Assembly (NCBI GenBank): GCA_913043235.1
Contig: CAJWLO010000001.1
Coordinates: 62,001-126,000, forward strand
Length of the DNA: 64,000 nt
Direction of reading: 5' to 3'
Source of the DNA: an uncultured Fidelibacterota bacterium
Lineage (GTDB): Bacteria; Fidelibacterota; Marinisomatia; Marinisomatales; UBA1611
The position numbers and the translations under genes were made by a program. The notes below the pieces were generated by a model. The model was given only the letters and a program-made list of their open reading frames with translations, was not told where the DNA came from and made no database searches. Shown piece by piece: positions 37,387 to 47,185 of the stretch. Each line of letters starts with the position of its first letter. Within the stretch, counting starts at the first letter, position 1.

Positions 37387-37645
37387 ATTTTTACCTTGGA
37401 TTTAAATTAATAAAGAAAGTATGGGGCGGAAAATTAAATCAATATATGAATATTTATAAATAGTATTGATCTAAATAACCTATTATTTATGATAAATCAT
37501 ATAGGAATATTGCAGGCTATCGTTATATAGTGCAACAGGCTAAGCCTGATATATTTAATTACCCGTTGTCAGGTTAAGTAAGGGCAGAGAATGGAAAATA
37601 AAAAGTTCCGTACCGGGTCTAGTAATTATTATTATGTGATAGATA

Positions 37646-40600
37646 TTAGTCGAAATCGGGGGAAAAATACCTGATTTCTTTCAGGTTGCCATTCTTATCA
37701 TAAAAATACCATTTATCTACCATTTTCCCATCCCGATAATTTCCCTGCATTTCTTTCCGGGTACGATCATGGTCCCACCAACTTGTCCAAGTTTCATTTT
37801 TCTTCCCATTAGTGTAATAGCCCTGCGTTGATCTACCGTCATCAAACCAGGCAGTCCACTTTCCTTCTTTGGTTCCATCTTTGAAGATGCCTTCTTGGAT
37901 TTTCATGGCGTTTTTATCCCAAAAAGTCCACGGGCCATCAGCATTTCCATTAACTAAAACACCTTCTTTCTCTTTTACCCCATTCAAATAGAAAAATTTC
38001 CAAGGACCATTCATAATGCCGTCTTTATAGAACCCAGTGGATTTTATATGTTCATTATCATGCCAGAATGTCCACTCTCCTTCTCTCTTTCCATCCTTGA
38101 ACTGGCCCTGTTCTTCCTTATTGCCACTCCAGGGAATTTCAGGATCCGGTTGCGGGACATCAGTAAGAAAAATTTCGGGAACATCTTTTCCACTAGGAAA
38201 CCATTTTACCCAAGGTCCATCTTTTTTCCCGTTAGTGGTTCGACCCAGGAACAAATATCCTACTTCCTGATTTTCTTGAGTAATAATACCCGTAAAAGGC
38301 TTCGAGTTACCAACTTTATAGAAAATCGATTCTTGTTCGGATAAGTTCTCTAAGGCAATATGTTCAAGGTCTTTCCCAAAATCAAAATCAAAATCCTTTT
38401 TACCTGTTGAATTCCAGTATGTCCATATGCCCTCAGGAAAACCAGAATTGTAATATCCTTCACGTTGTTTAATGCCATCGGGATAATAATAGGCTGTAAG
38501 GCCATCGCGCTTTCCATCGCGGTGAAAACCCTGTTCTTTAACCTGATCGCTGTTAGGATACCAAATTACCCAAGGACCATTGGGAACATCTGTTTTGTAA
38601 GTAGTCATGGTAATGCGGTAGCCATTGTCCCAGAATGTGCTGGGCCCATCGAGATTACCAATCTTGAAAAACTTTTCTTCTAATTTTTCTTCCGGAGAGA
38701 GCCAAACTGTGGATCGTCCATTTCGCTGACCTTCAGAAAATGTGATTTCCTCTCCAATAGATCCATCAGCATTATAATAAAGCCATAAATCATCCTGCTC
38801 ATCATTTTCATAGCTACCTTCAGATTGTTTTATCCCTGTTTCATACCACCAGGTCCAGATCCCATTTTTCTTGCCTTCAGTATAATATCCTTCTTTTTCT
38901 TTATTATCATTCAAGTACCACCACCACTTCCATAGCTCCTCACCGTCTTCTGCCTTATAGGACGTTCCATTATAAGTCCAGTTTCCATCCGTAAAAATAA
39001 GGTTGTGATCGTGCTTGTACCACCAGGTCCACTTCCCATCAGGGATGCCTTTTTTATAGCTTTGTTCCTGCATTAGATGCCCATTGTCATACCAAAATTT
39101 GTAGATGCCATCGACTTTGCCCATATCGAATACGCCCTGTTCTTTCAATGTTCCATCTTCATGCCAGAGATTCCATTCCCCATGTTTTTTTCCTCGATAA
39201 TAAATACCATCTACCTCTTTCTGTCCATTACGGAACCACTGTACCCATTGACCGTCCTGTTTTCCAGCAATAAATCGCCCTACAAGTAAATATTCCTTTA
39301 TACCACCTGTCTCAATTACAATACCAGTATAGGATTGATATTTACCAATTTTATAAAAAACGTCATCCCTTTTTTCTAATTCAGCAATACGGACTCGATC
39401 CAGTCCTTTACCATAATCGAAAACAAAATCTTTGGAACCATCCGGATACCAATATTGCCATGTGCCCTCAGGTTCTGTCCCTCGGATAACTCCTTCACGA
39501 TCTTTATTGCCATTTTCATACCAGACTGTTACCTTACCATCAATATTACCGTTGGCATAGGTTTCTTCTAGTTTTTTATAATCTTTGTTGTTCCAAACAG
39601 TCCAAACGCCATGTTTCAAACCAGATTTGTAGGTTCCCTCTCGGTCTTTGATACCATCAGGGCGAAACCAGATCCAAAGCCCTTCCATATCTCCATTTTG
39701 GTGGTTTTCACGGCGTTCAATAGTTCCGTCATCGTACCAAAATGTCCATTTACCGTGTTTTTCATCCTGATTGTATTCACCTTCAATTATTTTATAGTTA
39801 TCCGAATTCCAGCGAATATGGATACCGTGTTTTTTGCCCTTATCATAACTAGTTTCTTCTGTTTTTCTACCGTCATCTGACCAATAGGTCCATTTTTTAT
39901 CTAATTTGTTATCACTGTAACTGCCGGATTTTTCCTTAATGATGCCATTATCATACCAGGATGTCCATTGGCCATTCAGTTTGCCTTTATCATATGTAGT
40001 CTGGAATTTTTTATTTCCGTTATCATACCAAGAAGTCCAGACACTATCCCGCTCACCATTTGTAAATTTTCTCTCAGATTTTTTGGAACCATCCGCGAAC
40101 CACTGGATCCAAAGTCCATCTTGTTGTCCATCAAAAAAGCGAGTTTGCTCCTTTTTAATACCCGCTTGGTAATACCAAATCCATTGCCCAGATTGCTTGC
40201 CTGATTCATAGGCACCTTCCTGAGATTTATTGCCGTTCTCATACCATCGAATCAAGGCACCATCCAACTTCCCATTAGTATAATTGGCTTCCTCCTTGCG
40301 GCTCCCAGTTGCAAACCATGTGGTCCAGAGACCTTCCCGGTTTCCAGTTTTGTATGATCCTTCCTCTTTTTTTTGTGGTGGGTCAAAAAATGTATCCCCG
40401 TCAAGATCGAGAGCAACTGTTTCTGTGGAATCCCAGACACCATTGCCTTCTCCTTCGTCTTGAGTATTTGGTTCGCCATCATCACCATAATCTTGAAACA
40501 CTTCCCCTTCATACCAGATGGTCCAGAGACCGTCTCGGACCCCATTGGCATAATTGCCTTCAGTATGCAATGCCCCGCTGGGATAATTTGTAACCACCAG

Positions 40601-40663
40601 ACCATCATTCTGGGCAGATGCCAAGGACAACAGAATAGTGGATATAACCAGTATTTTCCGCAT
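37646..40663 (-). CDS. Secreted giant MORN/YwqK-like repeat protein
   Basis: 1005 aa with signal peptide and dozens of ~22-aa repeats of type G..DG.W..WY.NG.K..E..Y..G. Confidence 0.85.
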   Translation of the reverse strand: MRKILVISTILLSLASAQNDGLVVTNYPSGALHTEGNYANGVRDGLWTIWYEGEVFQDYGDDGEPNTQDEGEGNGVWDSTETVALDLDGDTFFDPPQKKEEGSYKTGNREGLWTTWFATGSRKEEANYTNGKLDGALIRWYENGNKSQEGAYESGKQSGQWIWYYQAGIKKEQTRFFDGQQDGLWIQWFADGSKKSERKFTNGERDSVWTSWYDNGNKKFQTTYDKGKLNGQWTSWYDNGIIKEKSGSYSDNKLDKKWTYWSDDGRKTEETSYDKGKKHGIHIRWNSDNYKIIEGEYNQDEKHGKWTFWYDDGTIERRENHQNGDMEGLWIWFRPDGIKDREGTYKSGLKHGVWTVWNNKDYKKLEETYANGNIDGKVTVWYENGNKDREGVIRGTEPEGTWQYWYPDGSKDFVFDYGKGLDRVRIAELEKRDDVFYKIGKYQSYTGIVIETGGIKEYLLVGRFIAGKQDGQWVQWFRNGQKEVDGIYYRGKKHGEWNLWHEDGTLKEQGVFDMGKVDGIYKFWYDNGHLMQEQSYKKGIPDGKWTWWYKHDHNLIFTDGNWTYNGTSYKAEDGEELWKWWWYLNDNKEKEGYYTEGKKNGIWTWWYETGIKQSEGSYENDEQDDLWLYYNADGSIGEEITFSEGQRNGRSTVWLSPEEKLEEKFFKIGNLDGPSTFWDNGYRITMTTYKTDVPNGPWVIWYPNSDQVKEQGFHRDGKRDGLTAYYYPDGIKQREGYYNSGFPEGIWTYWNSTGKKDFDFDFGKDLEHIALENLSEQESIFYKVGNSKPFTGIITQENQEVGYLFLGRTTNGKKDGPWVKWFPSGKDVPEIFLTDVPQPDPEIPWSGNKEEQGQFKDGKREGEWTFWHDNEHIKSTGFYKDGIMNGPWKFFYLNGVKEKEGVLVNGNADGPWTFWDKNAMKIQEGIFKDGTKEGKWTAWFDDGRSTQGYYTNGKKNETWTSWWDHDRTRKEMQGNYRDGKMVDKWYFYDKNGNLKEIRYFSPDFD

Positions 40664-40801
40664 GGTTAACCCTTCCTGTAAGGAATCTTTAAATTAAGGT
40701 GATTGTTGGGTGATGAGATGTTCGTCCCCCTACTCGGATACCTTTTGTGAGGCAAAATTAATAAAACAATGACTTAAAGTCAAAAAATAGTATAAAAAGG
40801 G

Positions 40802-41623
40802 TTATTCTTTCTTATTGAGACGAATCCAGAAGCTTTGACCAAACTTATCATTTAGGTTGATCAGGCCCTCGTTGGCATTGTTGGTACCTAGGAAAGTAGT
40901 TTCAGTCTCAAATTTATTGTTGGTGCGCAGGTATCCCCCGCCATCACGGCCATTACCAAGATATGTTGACATTTTTCCGAACTGGTTATAGGATCTGAAA
41001 TAGCCGCTTCCGATAAAAGTACCTGTTTCACCTACAGAATCGTAAACCCGCATCTGACCGGAACTGTCTGCGCCAGTTCCTAAATAGACTGTCTCCTGTC
41101 CATCAAAATTATAGGTTCGTAAATAACCGCCACCACTGGATCCTGTGCCAAGAAAAAGGGTTCTTTCCCCAAATTGGTTGTAAGCCTGCATATAGCCATT
41201 ACCTATGTAGGATCCTGTTTCACCCTGTTGGTTATATATACGAAGTTGCCCTGAATTGTCTGACCCGGTACCTAAGTAACTTGTTTCCTTACCGGAATTA
41301 TTATAGGTGCGCATATAACCTCCGCCCATCCGACCTGTACCCACATACGCGGACTCATCCCCACTACCATTATAGACTCGCATATAGCCTCCGCCATCTT
41401 TTCCTGTCCCTACAAAAAGTGTAGGTTCGCCAAACTGATTGTATGTTTGCATGTAACCATTGCCTAGATAACTCATAATAACCCCACGATCATCTTCGAC
41501 AGTAAGGCTACGTACAATAAGGTGGCCCAACTCATCTGTTTCTGGTCGGAACCCTAGGTTAGAAAGAATCAATAGTGTTACTAAGGAGCCAATAATAACA
41601 CTTTTGATATCAATGACTTTCAT
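40802..41623 (-). CDS. Gly/Tyr-rich tandem-repeat protein with N-terminal membrane anchor
   Basis: Repeated YLGTG..GGGYLRTYN..G.ET units following hydrophobic VIIGSLVTLLILSNLG. Confidence 0.7.
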   Translation of the reverse strand: MKVIDIKSVIIGSLVTLLILSNLGFRPETDELGHLIVRSLTVEDDRGVIMSYLGNGYMQTYNQFGEPTLFVGTGKDGGGYMRVYNGSGDESAYVGTGRMGGGYMRTYNNSGKETSYLGTGSDNSGQLRIYNQQGETGSYIGNGYMQAYNQFGERTLFLGTGSSGGGYLRTYNFDGQETVYLGTGADSSGQMRVYDSVGETGTFIGSGYFRSYNQFGKMSTYLGNGRDGGGYLRTNNKFETETTFLGTNNANEGLINLNDKFGQSFWIRLNKKE

Positions 41624-41667
41624 AATACCTCCGGTGTTTGTTTGTCATTGAAATAATAATTTGGAAT

Positions 41668-42747
41668 TTACTCATATTCATAGGTCATAACTGTAATTGG
41701 AATTTCTTGATCGTTTTTTCCTCTGCGAAGCATATCATAACTCTTTATGGATGCAACACGGTTTCTAATATCATATTTAAACACCTGCTTTTCAGTTAGC
41801 CGCCCTTTTTCATCGATTATAGCCTTTACAAAGGGTCTGTTTTCCTCATCAAGACGTGTTTCTATTTCCATAAAGACAGAGCCCGCTGAATCAGTCTGAA
41901 CTTCCGTGATGCGCGAGTTTAACTCGCGGTAAATTTTATTGATTGTTTTTATTGGCAAGCCATCGGAATTATACACTATTGTTTTTTTTCTGCGTCCGAA
42001 CCCATCATATTCATAAGACTTTGATTCCTGTGATTTTCCTAATCGCTCTACGGTGATTTCATTCACCAATTGTCCGAAATTATTATGAAAGTACATTGTC
42101 CTAAATATTACAGAGGGATCAAAGTATTCACCACGTTTTTGTGGAACCCCTAGGCTGTCGATATTAAAAGTCGTTACTTCCAGTATGTACCCATCATAGA
42201 TTTCTTCTTTTTCCAACATAGTGCCAGTGGAATCGTAGTTGTAATTCTCACCCCATATTAATTCCCCAGTTTGCTCCTGTACATTCAGGTTTTCGGAATT
42301 GATGGCCATGCCGGGACTATAGCGTATTTTTTTAACAAGCCTGTTATTTCTGTCATATTTAAGATATTCTTTCCAGAATAAGGTGTCCTCAACTCCATAA
42401 AGTGCTGTAGATATTCTATTTCCTTCAAGATTATAGGTAAAATGATAAGAAAGAATCACTTTTTTGTCATATGTTTTCTGAAGCCTTACGCCCTCTTCCG
42501 GTCCTGTTATATAAATATATCTTTTGCTTAGAGGGATGGAATGAGTGTATAATGTGCTGTCTGTTAATTGTCCCTTTCTATTGTAATTCAGAATCGTTGA
42601 ATTCTTCAATTCCTGAGTTTCCGCGCCGAAGCTTTCAAATATTGAATATAATCGAATTGTGGTAGATTTTGTTTTCATCTGTACAGGGTTAGTGCCCAAC
42701 AAAAAGAAAATAATCGTGTATATAGGAAATTTTTCTAGGACGGTCAT
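41668..42747 (-). CDS. YD/RHS-like repeat protein, secreted (hypothetical)
   Basis: Repeated YDxxGxxxxKxxY segments (YNYDSTGTMLEKEEIYD, YEYDGFGRRKKTIVYN, FKYDIRNRVASIKSYD); N-terminal hydrophobic segment. Confidence 0.6.
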   Translation of the reverse strand: MTVLEKFPIYTIIFFLLGTNPVQMKTKSTTIRLYSIFESFGAETQELKNSTILNYNRKGQLTDSTLYTHSIPLSKRYIYITGPEEGVRLQKTYDKKVILSYHFTYNLEGNRISTALYGVEDTLFWKEYLKYDRNNRLVKKIRYSPGMAINSENLNVQEQTGELIWGENYNYDSTGTMLEKEEIYDGYILEVTTFNIDSLGVPQKRGEYFDPSVIFRTMYFHNNFGQLVNEITVERLGKSQESKSYEYDGFGRRKKTIVYNSDGLPIKTINKIYRELNSRITEVQTDSAGSVFMEIETRLDEENRPFVKAIIDEKGRLTEKQVFKYDIRNRVASIKSYDMLRRGKNDQEIPITVMTYEYE

Positions 42748-42840
42748 CCCGGTATTTTAGAGAGCGTATACTCATAATTCAAACCAAGAATTAAAATGAA
42801 ATATATGTAAAATAAGGGCTAGATAATATTTACTCTAAAG

Positions 42841-44259
42841 ATGGAACACATCCGACAAGATATAAGAAAACCACTCAATCAATTTTTTGATTCTGTCCTA
42901 TCTTACTTGGAGCAAGTACAGCTGGAAACAGAAATAATCAAACCAGCAATATCACAGGAAAAATTGGAAAGGATTTTTTCGCTGGATGAACCTGGTAGCG
43001 CAGCTAATATAAAAAGACTAATTAATCAATATCTTGCTTCCACAGTGCGAACCGGGAATCCATATTTTTTTAATCAATTATTTTCTGGTTTTTCTTTGTA
43101 TGGTTTCATAGGCGAAGTAATTACCGCACTTACCAACAGTTCTATGTATACTTTTGAGATGAGTCCGGTTGCGACCATTATGGAAAAAGAACTTATTAGT
43201 AAAATGTCTAAATTAGTTGGATATCCTACAGGAGGTGGAACCTTTGTGCCTGGGGGTAGCAATGGTAATATGCTGGCAATGCTAGCTGCGCGTCACCGGT
43301 TTGCCCCTCAGTCAAAATGGAAAGGCTTATTTGGGGTTTCTCCACTTGTTGCATTTATTTCCGAGGATGCCCACTACTCTATGTTGAAAGCTGCTAGCCA
43401 GGTTGGAATAGGGATTAAGAATGTGAAAAAAATCCCAGTAAATGAACAAGGTCAAATGATAACTGAGGATTTGGAGGATGCAATTATTGATGTGAAAAAT
43501 AATGGGAAACTTCCCTTTTTTGTAGGTGCTACATCAGGTACTACAGTAAGAGGTGTCTTCGATCCCCTTGAAGAAATTGGTTCAATATGTAGAAAATTTG
43601 ATTTGTGGTTTCACGTGGATGGGTCTTGGGGCGGATCGATATTGCTATCTAGTGTTCACCGAGATTTACTAGCTGGAGCCGAACTTTCAGATTCGTTTTC
43701 CTGGTGTGCTCATAAAATGATGGGGGCCCCATTAATGTGCACGGTTGCTCTATTTAAAAAACCGGATATACTAATGGAGATCAATCAAATTTCGGGAACT
43801 GATTATTTGTTCCATGATGAACAAGATGCTCAACTAGACTTGGGCAATATTTCTCTTCAGTGTGGCCGGAGAGTCGATGCGTTGAAACTATGGCTCTCTT
43901 GGAAATATTATGGAGATAAGGGTTATGAAAAAAATATAGACCGTTTGTTTTCTTTAGCTAGGTATGCTGCTAAAAAGGTTGAGCAATCAGCTGATCTACG
44001 GCTTTTGAATGATGTTAAATCCCTAAACATTTGTTTTCAGGTTTGTCCGAAAGGCATATCTGCAGATGCTTATAATGATATCACAGTAAGGGTGAGGAAT
44101 CATTTGATGGAAACAGGCGGCCCCATGGTTAATTATGCTTACATTAAATCCGACCTAGTTATAAGGTTGATCACAGCAAATTTTGAATTACGAGAAACTC
44201 ACCTGGATCAGTTTTTTGATCAGGTAAACAAAGCAATTGATTTTGTGCTGAAAAAATAA
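42841..44259 (+). CDS. Group II PLP-dependent (aromatic-L-amino-acid/glutamate-like) decarboxylase
   Basis: NPYFFNQLFSGFSLYGFIGEVITALTNSSMYTFEMSPVATIMEKE; FVPGGSNGNMLAMLAARH; FHVDGSWGGSILLSS..; SFSWCAHKMMGAPLMC (PLP Lys). Confidence 0.88.
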   Translation: MEHIRQDIRKPLNQFFDSVLSYLEQVQLETEIIKPAISQEKLERIFSLDEPGSAANIKRLINQYLASTVRTGNPYFFNQLFSGFSLYGFIGEVITALTNSSMYTFEMSPVATIMEKELISKMSKLVGYPTGGGTFVPGGSNGNMLAMLAARHRFAPQSKWKGLFGVSPLVAFISEDAHYSMLKAASQVGIGIKNVKKIPVNEQGQMITEDLEDAIIDVKNNGKLPFFVGATSGTTVRGVFDPLEEIGSICRKFDLWFHVDGSWGGSILLSSVHRDLLAGAELSDSFSWCAHKMMGAPLMCTVALFKKPDILMEINQISGTDYLFHDEQDAQLDLGNISLQCGRRVDALKLWLSWKYYGDKGYEKNIDRLFSLARYAAKKVEQSADLRLLNDVKSLNICFQVCPKGISADAYNDITVRVRNHLMETGGPMVNYAYIKSDLVIRLITANFELRETHLDQFFDQVNKAIDFVLKK

Positions 44260-45419
44260 TGAATAACTCTTCCTTATCTGCAATAAACAGAGATACAGTT
44301 GTTTTCCTGTTTATTAATGGTGCTCACCATGTTCATCATTTAATCTTGCCAGCACTTTCCTTCGCTCGTATTCAGGATCGTTACCGAACCATACTTATTT
44401 CGGGTAGTAAAGACAATAGTTCTATTATTCGAAAAACATGGAAGGCATTTGGTCGCCCCGATTGTGATTTTCTTGAATTATCAAAACCACTTCGCTACTA
44501 TATACCGAACTATAAGCATAAACTTTTTCCACCACCTTATTCATATTGGAACCACATCCAAAAATATATACGCGATTCTGCTGCAGTAATAAGCACGTCA
44601 CACGAAGTGCCAAAATATTTTGTGCAATTTGATATTAACATCCCTTCGCTAATTTATTTTTACCACGGTACCGGTACCCGGGAATACGGGTTCGATCCAC
44701 ACTTAGATTTCTTTGATTTGCTTTTTGTTCCTGGTTTGTACCATTACCGGCGTTTGCAGAAAGCAGTAGAAATAGATTCCTCAAAAATTAGGGTTATAGG
44801 TCAACCGAAATTGGATTGGTTGTCTTTGATGATGAAACACAAACCAAAATTGTTTAATAATGATAACCCTATTTTTTACTATAACCCGCACTGGGACATA
44901 GGACTATCTTCCATTGAGAAATGGAGTAAACCCCTATTGGAATATTTCATAATAAACAGCCAATTTAATTTGGTCTTCGCACCTCATCCGTTACTGAAAC
45001 ATTTTAAGAATCGTAATGGTTATAATTTGAACTTCAAAGCACCTAATACGGCAAACAATATTCTGATTGATCTTAGTAGTGCTGCTGGTTTGGATGGAAC
45101 TTATAATACAGCATCTGATGTGTATATAGGAGATGTAAGTAGTGTGGTAACAGAATGGATTTATAATCGCCCAAGGCCCTGCGTTTTTCTCAATAGCCAT
45201 CATATAGATTGGAGAACTAATCCAAGTTACGAAAGTTGGTTCTGTGGTAATGTTATTACTAAAATTTCAGATTTATCAGCTGCATTGGAAACTGCAGCTC
45301 AAACCAATGAGTTTCAAGTAGAACAGGAAACTTATATTCAGAGAATGGTTTTATTTGACGATAAGTCAGCCGCAGAAAATTCGGCAACCATTCTATTTGA
45401 TTTTTTACAAGGAAAATGA
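44259..45419 (+). CDS. CDP-glycerol glycerophosphotransferase-like (TagF/TagB family) protein
   Basis: YFYHGTGTREYGFDPHLDFFDLLFVPGLYHYRRL; IRVIGQPKLDWL; ASDVYIGDVSSVVTEWIYNRPRPCVFLN; TAATG overlap with upstream gene. Confidence 0.7.
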   Translation: MNNSSLSAINRDTVVFLFINGAHHVHHLILPALSFARIQDRYRTILISGSKDNSSIIRKTWKAFGRPDCDFLELSKPLRYYIPNYKHKLFPPPYSYWNHIQKYIRDSAAVISTSHEVPKYFVQFDINIPSLIYFYHGTGTREYGFDPHLDFFDLLFVPGLYHYRRLQKAVEIDSSKIRVIGQPKLDWLSLMMKHKPKLFNNDNPIFYYNPHWDIGLSSIEKWSKPLLEYFIINSQFNLVFAPHPLLKHFKNRNGYNLNFKAPNTANNILIDLSSAAGLDGTYNTASDVYIGDVSSVVTEWIYNRPRPCVFLNSHHIDWRTNPSYESWFCGNVITKISDLSAALETAAQTNEFQVEQETYIQRMVLFDDKSAAENSATILFDFLQGK

Positions 45420-46477
45420 ATCCTGCGAATATATTTTTTATTGGCCGTAAGCAGGGCATAGGCCTGCGTCGTTTTCGCTTGAGCCATTTGGAGAATCGCC
45501 GACCTGCAGAATCAGATGGATTGCGTAGCGCTTCTTCATCAATCCGTCAGGTGCGTTTACTGAGGAATGCGGATGTAATATGGGTCAGGGTACGACCAGA
45601 ATTCACCACGGATAAGGAGCGACAAAAAATTGGGAAACGGCTCCGTCCTTTTCGGGATCGAATTCCCATAATCAATGATATAGCTGTTTTTAATAATTAC
45701 GATTGTAAAGATATAACATTCTCTATATGGAAAGAACATGGTATAGCGTGTCCTGACTTTATTTCTTTTGATATATTCCAAGATACTTACAATAATTCTT
45801 ATGTGGTTGAACAAATTCAAAATTTTTTACAAAAATATGGAAAAGTACTTCTGCGAACCAATAATGAAACTGCCGCAAATGGAGTGTATCTTTTAAATAA
45901 TAATATAACAGAAAAAGAAATTAATGCCATTGTAAAAACCCTTGAAAACAGGTGCAAGATGTTTTTCCCAACTCGTAGTAGTACAAGGATAATTGCTGTA
46001 GAGTTTATTAGTTCTCAGGATGAAGATGGATATATTGATTTATACCGGGCGCATATACTTATGGGGCAGATTATAAGCTATTATGCTGTTACCAGCAAAC
46101 AGGATATATTTCATAATGTAGATATGAAAGAACAGTGGTTGAAGCGGTTTATTAATCTAAACGAAATATTATGTGATAATATTCATTCCTTAAAAAGTCA
46201 GATACTTCGGGCAGCAAGTGCGTTGGAATGTAATTTGGGTGCGATTGAATTTTTTTTAGTAGATAACAAACCTATATTCATTGAGTTTAATCCTATGTGG
46301 GGTGGGCATGCGAGCACGTTTGGTTTCGGTAATACTAAAGTTCAGAATTACCTAGACACTAATATAAAAGAACTTAAGAAAAGGATCCCAAATATATATG
46401 CTTGGCTCAATTATCCGAATTATTACAAGGCATTATTTGAACAAATTCATAAAAGCATTCAGTCTACTACCTATTAA
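45416..46477 (+). CDS. ATP-grasp domain protein
   Basis: GKVLLRTNNETAANGVYLL; RIIAVEFISSQDEDGYIDLYRAHILMG; LGAIEFFLVDNKPIFIEFNPMWGGH; ATGA overlap with upstream gene. Confidence 0.65.
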   Translation: MNPANIFFIGRKQGIGLRRFRLSHLENRRPAESDGLRSASSSIRQVRLLRNADVIWVRVRPEFTTDKERQKIGKRLRPFRDRIPIINDIAVFNNYDCKDITFSIWKEHGIACPDFISFDIFQDTYNNSYVVEQIQNFLQKYGKVLLRTNNETAANGVYLLNNNITEKEINAIVKTLENRCKMFFPTRSSTRIIAVEFISSQDEDGYIDLYRAHILMGQIISYYAVTSKQDIFHNVDMKEQWLKRFINLNEILCDNIHSLKSQILRAASALECNLGAIEFFLVDNKPIFIEFNPMWGGHASTFGFGNTKVQNYLDTNIKELKKRIPNIYAWLNYPNYYKALFEQIHKSIQSTTY

Positions 46478-46930
46478 ATAAAACGTAATCCCTTCCAGGT
46501 TGGTGACAGTTATAACAAAATTTTTCAGCACCATTTTTTCCAGCTAGAGAACCATCAGGCTTATAACTGACCCAGAACCAATCATTATTTACAGTATCAT
46601 AATCTATTATTTTTTTCATTACAGTTATGCCGGTTTTATTCTCTCCTTGTTCATCGGTATAGGCTTCTTTTATGATAATGCTGCCTGATGGCATTATCTC
46701 GCCCGTAGTTGTATCGCGAAAAAATTCTGAAGATATCTCATTCAACCAGATTTGAACATAATTGCCATGTACTGAATTGCTTTCCTGAATTCCTGTAAAG
46801 TTTTCTGGCGGAGTCCAAGATTCATAACCATTGATTTCATCCCAGATATCTACCGCCATTTCCTCATCAAGAGTCATTTCTTTCTCTGAACAGCTGAGCA
46901 ATAAAACAATTGATAATATCCTTTTTTCAT
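46467..46930 (-). CDS. Cytochrome P460-like c-heme lipoprotein; N-terminus apparently frameshifted
   Basis: SIIIKEAYTDEQGENKTGITVMKKIIDYDTVNNDWFWVSYKPDGSLAG..KFCYNCHQPG (CxxCH); signal-peptide-like KRILSIVLLLSCSEKE out of frame with ATG at 46928-46930. Confidence 0.65.
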
Positions 46931-47185
46931 AATTTTGAACCCCTGTAGTTAATTGATTATTGGTTAGTGACATATATTTTACTACAATAAAAATTACGAT
47001 ATCAAAAATATCACCATAAAACAAATAAGACTCTAACATTACTTTAAGACTAACACACTGAAATTAAATCATACTAAGTCTCTATATATTAATAGATAGG
47101 AAATATAATTTACCCCTTGCTTTAAAGTAGTAAACTTATTTAAAATATTAACGAGTCATTAGTTGGCTCAACAAGCGGAGTCCTA

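Noticed and set aside
37536-37548. Short inverted repeat CAGGC-TAA-GCCTG upstream of ppdK
   Set aside because: Only 5 bp with a 3-nt loop; expected by chance at this scale
40252-40608. 118-aa same-strand out-of-frame ORF inside the MORN-like gene, plus 94-98-aa antisense ORFs in the same gene
   Set aside because: Shadow frames produced by the repetitive coding sequence; no independent RBS or homology visible
37646-40663. YwqK-type toxin-antitoxin antitoxin
   Set aside because: Signal peptide, 1005-aa length and no adjacent toxin; the repeats merely resemble the family
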